From positions 22,312,998-22,376,997 of the forward strand of contig JASXTE010000017.1 of assembly GCA_030280995.1 (NCBI GenBank): 64,000 nt of DNA. The letters run 5' to 3'. Of the stretch, positions 58,501 through 64,000 are shown piece by piece (position 1 is the first letter of the stretch; each line of letters starts with the position of its first letter). This DNA comes from Hemileia vastatrix (Eukaryota; Basidiomycota; Pucciniomycetes; Pucciniales; Zaghouaniaceae). The notes beneath the pieces were generated by a model. That model searched no databases and was not told where the DNA came from. It was given only the letters and a program-made list of their open reading frames with translations. Both the position numbers and the translations under genes were made by a program.

Positions 58501-61500
58501 TCATTTTCACAATTTTTTACCTTTATTTAATAATATTGTAAAAGGTGTAACATCACCCAGTATTCATTTGGCACACAATTTTTTGCTATACTGATAATAT
58601 TAATAATATAATGGTGACAAAAAATTAATCAATTGATAAATATGAGTGAGGCACAAAGATTTAATAACAGTGGAAATGATTATAAGAAATTTCAGATGAT
58701 TAAAAATGACTTGCACCCTGGCTACTCTTCATGATAAAAGTGTCCAGAACAAGTTTGGCCAAACTTGTGCTGGACACTTTTTGTTGCATGCCGTCAGACG
58801 CAATCAATTCTTTTTATGGAAATGAGACTGAATTATCACTCCATCATTGCACTGAAAGTAGTTTTATATAGACAAATTGTCCCCTGGAAGTTTTTCCAAA
58901 CCTAAGGTAGACTATTTTTTCCTTTGGTAAAAAGTAAATTTGATCCATGTTAATCTATGATGGTGCCCATTTTTTCTTAAGCCTCTACTGGCTCATGATA
59001 GCAGAAATTATACTTAATATCTTTATTTCATGTTTGATCTCTTTAATTTTAATCTACCCTTTTATTTATCCTTTAGCTTTTAAATATCAATTTTATTTTG
59101 GTAAAACTGATAACTTTCACATTTTTTTATATTTATTATATTATATTATTAAAGTTGTAAATTCACCCAGTGTACATTCATTACACATTTTTTTGCTATA
59201 CTAAAAACATTAATAATATAATGGTGACTAAAAAATAATCAAATAATAAATATGGATGACACAGAAAGATCAAATACCCATAGAAATTTTTAAAATGAAT
59301 ATAAGATTAACTGAAGAAGACTTGCACCCTAGCTACTCTCCATCATAAAAGTGTCCAGAACAATTTCAGCTGAGCTTGTGCTGGACACTTTTGGTTGCAT
59401 GCAGTCAGATGGGATAAATTTACTCAATGGAAGTTAAAATGAATTTTTGCTCAATCATTGCACAGGAAGTAGATTTATACTGCTATACTATCCTCCTGAT
59501 TTTTTGGAAAACATCAGGTGGACACTTTTATTGATTTTAAAAAAAAGAAAACATATTCCAAATCTAGAACTGGTGGTGCAAATTTGGTCTGAAAACTCCA
59601 ATTATCTTTGATGGAAGAAATTTTATTTGAATGTTTAATTTCATATTTAATCACTTTTATTTTACTTTTTTATTCCTGTTTTTGCTTTCAAATATCAATT
59701 TTTTTATTGTAAAACTAATAATTTTCATATTTTTTTTACTTTTATTTAATAAGATTATGAAAGATGTAGCATCTCCCAGTATGCATTTGGCTTACAAGTT
59801 TTTTCAATACTAATAACATTAATATTATAATGGTGAAAAATAATGAATCAAATGATAAATATGAATGACACAGAAAGATCATATACAAGTGGATTTGTTT
59901 ATAAGGAATACCTGATGAACTGAAGAAGATCTGCACCCTAGATACTTACCATCATAAAAGTGTCCAGAATAAGTTCGGCCGAACTTGTGCTGGACACTTT
60001 TCGTTGCATGCAGTCAGATGGGATAAATTTACTCTATGGAAATTAAAATGACATTTTTCTCAATCATTGCACAATAAGTAGTTTGATATTGCCAAAATGT
60101 CCTCCTGATGATTTTTCAAAACTCATAAGGACGCTTTCTTTGGTTTAACAAAAAAGAAAATATAGTGCAAGTTTACCCCTGGTGGTGCACATTTCATCTA
60201 ACACCTCTACTTGTTATTGATAGTGGGAATTTTCCTTAGATTTTTTTTCTTATTTTATCCCTTTTATTTTACTTTTTATTGCTCATATTGCTTTGGATAT
60301 CAATTCTTAATTTTTAAAATAAAAAATTTTCATACTCTTATACCTTTATTTACTAATATATGATTAAAGGTGGAACACCACCTGGTATGCATTTTTCACA
60401 CAAGTTATTACTATAGTAATAACGTTAACAATGTAATGATGACAAAAAATTAATCAAATGGTAAATTAAATGACACAGAAAGATCAAATTCCAGTGGAAA
60501 TGTTTATAAGAAATCCCTTTTGAGTTTAAGAAGATTTGCTGTATTCCTACTCTCAATTACAAAAGTGTCCAGCACAAGTTTGGCCGAACTTGTGCTGGAC
60601 ACTTTTGGTTGCATGAAGTCATATGAGATAAATTCTCTCTATGGCAATAAAAATGATATTTCACTAAATTATTGAAGTAAAGAATGTTTAATATTGTAAA
60701 ATTTTCCCCTGGAAGTCTGTCCAAACCTCAGTTCAAAATTTTTTAGCTATACATAAAAGTAAGTTTAGACCAAGTCTTGACCTAGGGGTCCCCCACTGTC
60801 CCAACACCACTTCTGGCTCTTGATAGTAAAAATTTCACTTGTATTTTTTATTTTGTATTTGAACCCATTTATTTTCATTTTACTTTTCTATTACTCTTTT
60901 TAATTTTAAATATCAATTTATTTTTTTTAAAACTAAACATATTCATATTTTTTTAACTTTATATAATAATATTATTAAAGTTGAAACATCACCAATTTTG
61001 CATTTGGCATGCAGGTTTTTGCTATACTAGAAATATTAATAATATATATGGTGACAAAAAATTAATTATAAGATAAATATGAATGATAAAAAAAAGTTAA
61101 AACCCCAATAGAAATGTGAAAAACAAAAAACTGATGTTCTGAGAGACACTTCCACCCTAGCTACTCTCCATCATAAAAGTGTCTAGCACAAGTTCGGCCG
61201 AACTTGTGCTGGACACTTTTCTTCAGGTGCAGTCAGATGGGATCAATTCTCTCTGTGGAAATTAAATTATAAAAAATGCTAAATAATTACATTAGAAGTA
61301 GTTTGGTATGGCTGAATTATCCACCTTGAGTTTTTCCAAACCTCAGGTGAAAAATTTTTTATCTTTAAAAAAAATTAAATTTTATCAAATTTAGCCCTAA
61401 TGGCACCCATTTGTTTCAACACCTCTACTGGCTCTTGAAGGCAGGAATTTTTCTTGAATTTTTCTTTTTCATATTTGATCTCTTTACTTTACTTTTTTAT

Positions 61501-62203
61501 CACTCATGTTACATTTGGATATTAATTTATAATTTTGGAAAAGAAATCATTTTCATATTTTTTTAACATTTTTTAATAATATTATAAAAGGTGTAATATA
61601 ACATGGTATGCATTTGGTGCACAAGTTTTTTCTATACTAATAAAATTAATAAAATTCTAATGAAAAAAAATTAATCAGATAATAAAATATGAATAACACA
61701 GAATAATCAAATACCATTTGACATGTTTTAAAAAAAAACAGTTGCACTGAAGAAGACCTGCACCCTAGCTACTCTCCATCATAAAATTGTCCAGCACAAG
61801 TTCGGCCAAACTTGTGCTGGACACTTTTGGTCAGGTGCAGTCAGATGGGATCAATTCGCTCTATGGAAATGAAAAAAATTATTTGATAAGAAACTTCACT
61901 AGATGTAGTTTGATATAGCTGAATTATCCACCTAGAGTTCATCCAAACCACAGGTACACAATTTTTTATCTTTAAAAAACAATCAATTAAGTACAATTTA
62001 TCCCTGAAGGCTCTCATTTGCTTCAAAATCTCTACTGGCCTTTGATATTAGCAATAATACTTGGAGTTTGTTTTTCATATTTGATCGATTTAAATTAATT
62101 TTTTATTCCTCATATTGCTCTTGGATATCAATTAATAATTTTTAAAATAAATTATTTTAATATTTTTATACATTTTTTTTATAATATTATAAAAGGTGTA
62201 ACA
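55534..62203. mobile_element. PAL-2: second palindromic TIR element, truncated by RE-B2
   Basis: Left end CACCACGGGAAATCTAGGGG, then the same sequence order as PAL-1 without the MITE. Its left 2.0 kb are close to identical to PAL-1 (for example the zone 56870-57110 against 28784-29025). Interrupted at 62203 (GGTGTAACA) by the RE-B2 LTR. The right end lies outside the window if it exists. Inserted in an LTR, so independent of the PAL-1 site: the sequence has transposed or been copied to at least two places. Confidence 0.87.
57524..62203. repeat. PAL-2 array: 8 units of about 607 bp
   Basis: Palindromes start at 57524, 58130, 58736, 59347, 59956, 60561, 61175 and 61783, in register with PAL-1 units 1 to 8. 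Centres TTCGGCCGAA (57524, 59956, 61175) or TTTGGCCAAA (58130, 58736) are symmetric more often than in PAL-1. Right arms are almost invariant. Confidence 0.92.
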
Positions 62204-63378
62204 TGTCAGCCTAAATATCCTTAGGACTGAGTATTTCTTATGCTTAAAATAAGATAACCTTAACTAGATTAAGCTTATATCTTAAAAATAAGGTTAAAAT
62301 AATAATATATATTATTTTATTATATATATATATAATTATTATTCTATTATATAATTTATAATAGTTTAAATAGCTTATCCATGGCCTAATAATACTTATT
62401 AAGGTGTTAATGGAGTCATAATATACTTATCTTAAGTGATATGAAGTAATTATTGACATACATAAGCTTATATGTATACATAAATCTCATATTCAGTGAA
62501 ATATGCAGTATATTATGTATAATTAGGTATAAGTGGGTTTTAGCCCCTTAATAGCCTATAACCTTTGTTTTTCTGCTTATTTTAGGTCATATGGACGAAA
62601 TCAGTGGACTCACAACGCCTACAGAAGCATAGACACCTATATCAGGCGCATACACCCAGTTTGGACAACTAAAATTACTTCCTTGGATGGTTATTCACGG
62701 ATTTATGGGTTGGAAATATGTTTTTGGGTTAATATGGATGCTTGGGGATGTTATTGGGGGCTTGGACATTTTATTTGTTTCCTTTATATGCTTTTAGTTT
62801 CATTAAATCTCTTTTTGATCTTTTATTTTACCTGTTTCTTTATGGTATCCGCTTTTATCTGGGTTTTCTATTTATGGTATGACTCTGTGTTATTATTAAT
62901 AGTGATGGAGGGTCCTTACTGGAGGTCTGGGTGTTGAAACTGCTTGAAGTGGACGCCATGGGGAGGTGATGGGCCCTCACAGTGCTGTAATTGCCGGGGA
63001 TAGCAGTGACATCATCTGGATTGAAGGTCTGTGCACTCCAGTGGATTTGGGTATAAGTAAGGAGGGATTTTGACGGTTTATTATCATCATTCAATTACTA
63101 CACTTCAAATAAACATTACACTACAATTATTAACATTCAGAAATATATTATAAAGCCCTTATAAATTGATATTATCTTTATAAAAGCTATAACTATATTT
63201 TATTCTTCTATTTTCCACCACTAGCACGCATTTAAATCCAAGTATTGTGAGTTTAATTTGAGTATAACTATTCTATTAGTCTTCCCCTGAGGTTTAATCA
63301 CTAAATCATTTATTAATAAGTAGTAGGACCATAAAATAACACTATTATATCATACTTATATACTAGACTGTACTGACA
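62204..63378 (+). repeat. RE-B2 5' LTR
   Basis: Ends TGTACTGACA. It carries the longest version of the hydrophobic LTR ORF (62533-62937, GTG start, 134 codons), and the same TATA-like GGGTATAAGTAAGG near 63050. Confidence 0.93.
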
Positions 63379-63889
63379 ATTGGGGGTCTTTCCTTATATT
63401 TTACTTATTATTTAGTATAAGCCTTGGGACGTGATTTTTACCTTAGTACAACTCAAAATTAACCAAATATTTGGGTCTGCGGCATATTAGTGGGTCATCA
63501 TAGCTCATTGATTGCGGAAAAGAACCCTTATAATAATTGTACTAATTTTTTATTATAAAAATTAGATATTTACAGTAGTAACTGTACCCAATATAAACCC
63601 AATTTCACTTGGTATTTGGACACCAATATAACACCCAATAAAATTGGTATTTGGCTAAAGCTTGGTAAGCTAATTATTCACCCTTATAGAGGTCTAGTTA
63701 AACTTATTATTATATTTTTAACATATTTTTTCGAATTTTTCTTATATTTTATTTAAATAAATAAAGATATAAATTCAGGGTAAGCTCCATTGCTTTTTTA
63801 TTAGTAATACAATTACTAATATCTTTTGTCTACTAATTCCACAGAGTTTTTTCCTTTTGTAGACGTAAAATATTGTTATTCTGAACAAT

Positions 63890-64000
63890 ATGAGTGCTCC
63901 TCAGGATAGTGTAAGTGAACAGCCTGCTTATAATACCAGGTCTAAAGCTAATAAAAACTTTCCAGGACATCACCATGGAGGGACAACAGTACCCCCAGCC
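63890..64000 (+). CDS. RE-B2 gag, 5' end only
   Basis: ATG at 63890 (MSAPQDSVSEQPAYNTRS), 37 codons to the window edge with no stop. The second ATG at 63975, in the ACCATGG context, starts the alternative frame MEGQQYPQ as in RE-B. Confidence 0.85.
   Translation, partial: MSAPQDSVSEQPAYNTRSKANKNFPGHHHGGTTVPPA

Larger units (their letters stand above)
62204..64000 (+). mobile_element. RE-B2: second RE-B copy, partial
   Basis: Begins TGTCAGCCTAAATATCC inside PAL-2; the 5 bp before it are TAACA. LTR 62204-63378 (1175 bp), leader, then gag. Continues beyond the window. Close to RE-B, with few differences in LTR and leader. Confidence 0.93.

Noticed and set aside
1..64000. tRNA or rRNA genes and ordinary host genes
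   Set aside because: No cloverleaf-like box A/box B pairs or rRNA segments noticed, and every convincing ORF belongs to a mobile element. A tRNA scan was not possible here.

Overview
The window contains no recognisable single-copy host gene. It is an AT-rich block of nested transposable elements from a fungus, most likely a basidiomycete and possibly a rust (Pucciniales). The fungal call rests on the chromodomain Ty3/Gypsy polyproteins and the Zn2Cys6-type cysteine pattern. The rust suggestion rests on my memory of similar RNase H-end motifs (for example SSKVLTRRQARWAEF) in rust elements; no search was run.

Layout. The oldest unit is a minus-strand Ty3/Gypsy element, RE-A.2, reaching from 890 to a break at about 54588. 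Its 3' LTR is cut into three pieces (890-1319, 23995-24123, 26557-27084). RE-A.1, a second copy of the same family (1320-23994), sits inside that LTR. Inside RE-A.1 gag sits RE-B, a younger plus-strand chromovirus (13919-22767; 5-bp target duplication CTAAC; LTRs about 98% identical by eye). A divergent solo LTR (24124-26556), itself containing another solo LTR (24637-25566), also interrupts the RE-A.2 LTR. The RE-A.2 interior holds a 10.1-kb non-coding terminal-inverted-repeat element (PAL-1, 27238-37349) and a third Gypsy element on the minus strand (RE-D, 39711-48167). After the break come about 270 unexplained bases, an RE-B-type LTR fragment (54860-55533), a second copy of the inverted-repeat element (PAL-2, 55534-62203) inside that LTR, and a second RE-B copy (RE-B2, from 62204) that interrupts PAL-2 and runs off the end.

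Main observations. (1) PAL-1 and PAL-2 are collinear elements with CACTA-like ends (CACCACAG...) and a 3-bp target duplication. Most of their length is a tandem array with a period of about 607 bp, 11 units in PAL-1 and 8 visible in PAL-2, each unit centred on a 46-bp near-perfect palindrome. (2) Both minus-strand Gypsy families carry a plus-strand (antisense) gene between pol and the 3' LTR. In RE-A it encodes a Zn2Cys6-like protein; in RE-D it is an acidic, Cys-containing protein with a TATA box and a 56-nt intron. In both families a strongly biased low-complexity tract lies between the convergent ends of pol and the antisense gene.

How the genes work together. Each Gypsy element has the usual gag, protease, RT, RNase H and integrase order. 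All are broken: stops in RE-B, frameshifts and lost catalytic residues in RE-D, an RT deletion in RE-A.1, and loss of the 5' end in RE-A.2. None looks autonomous as read here. The palindromic elements encode nothing detectable and would need a transposase from elsewhere.
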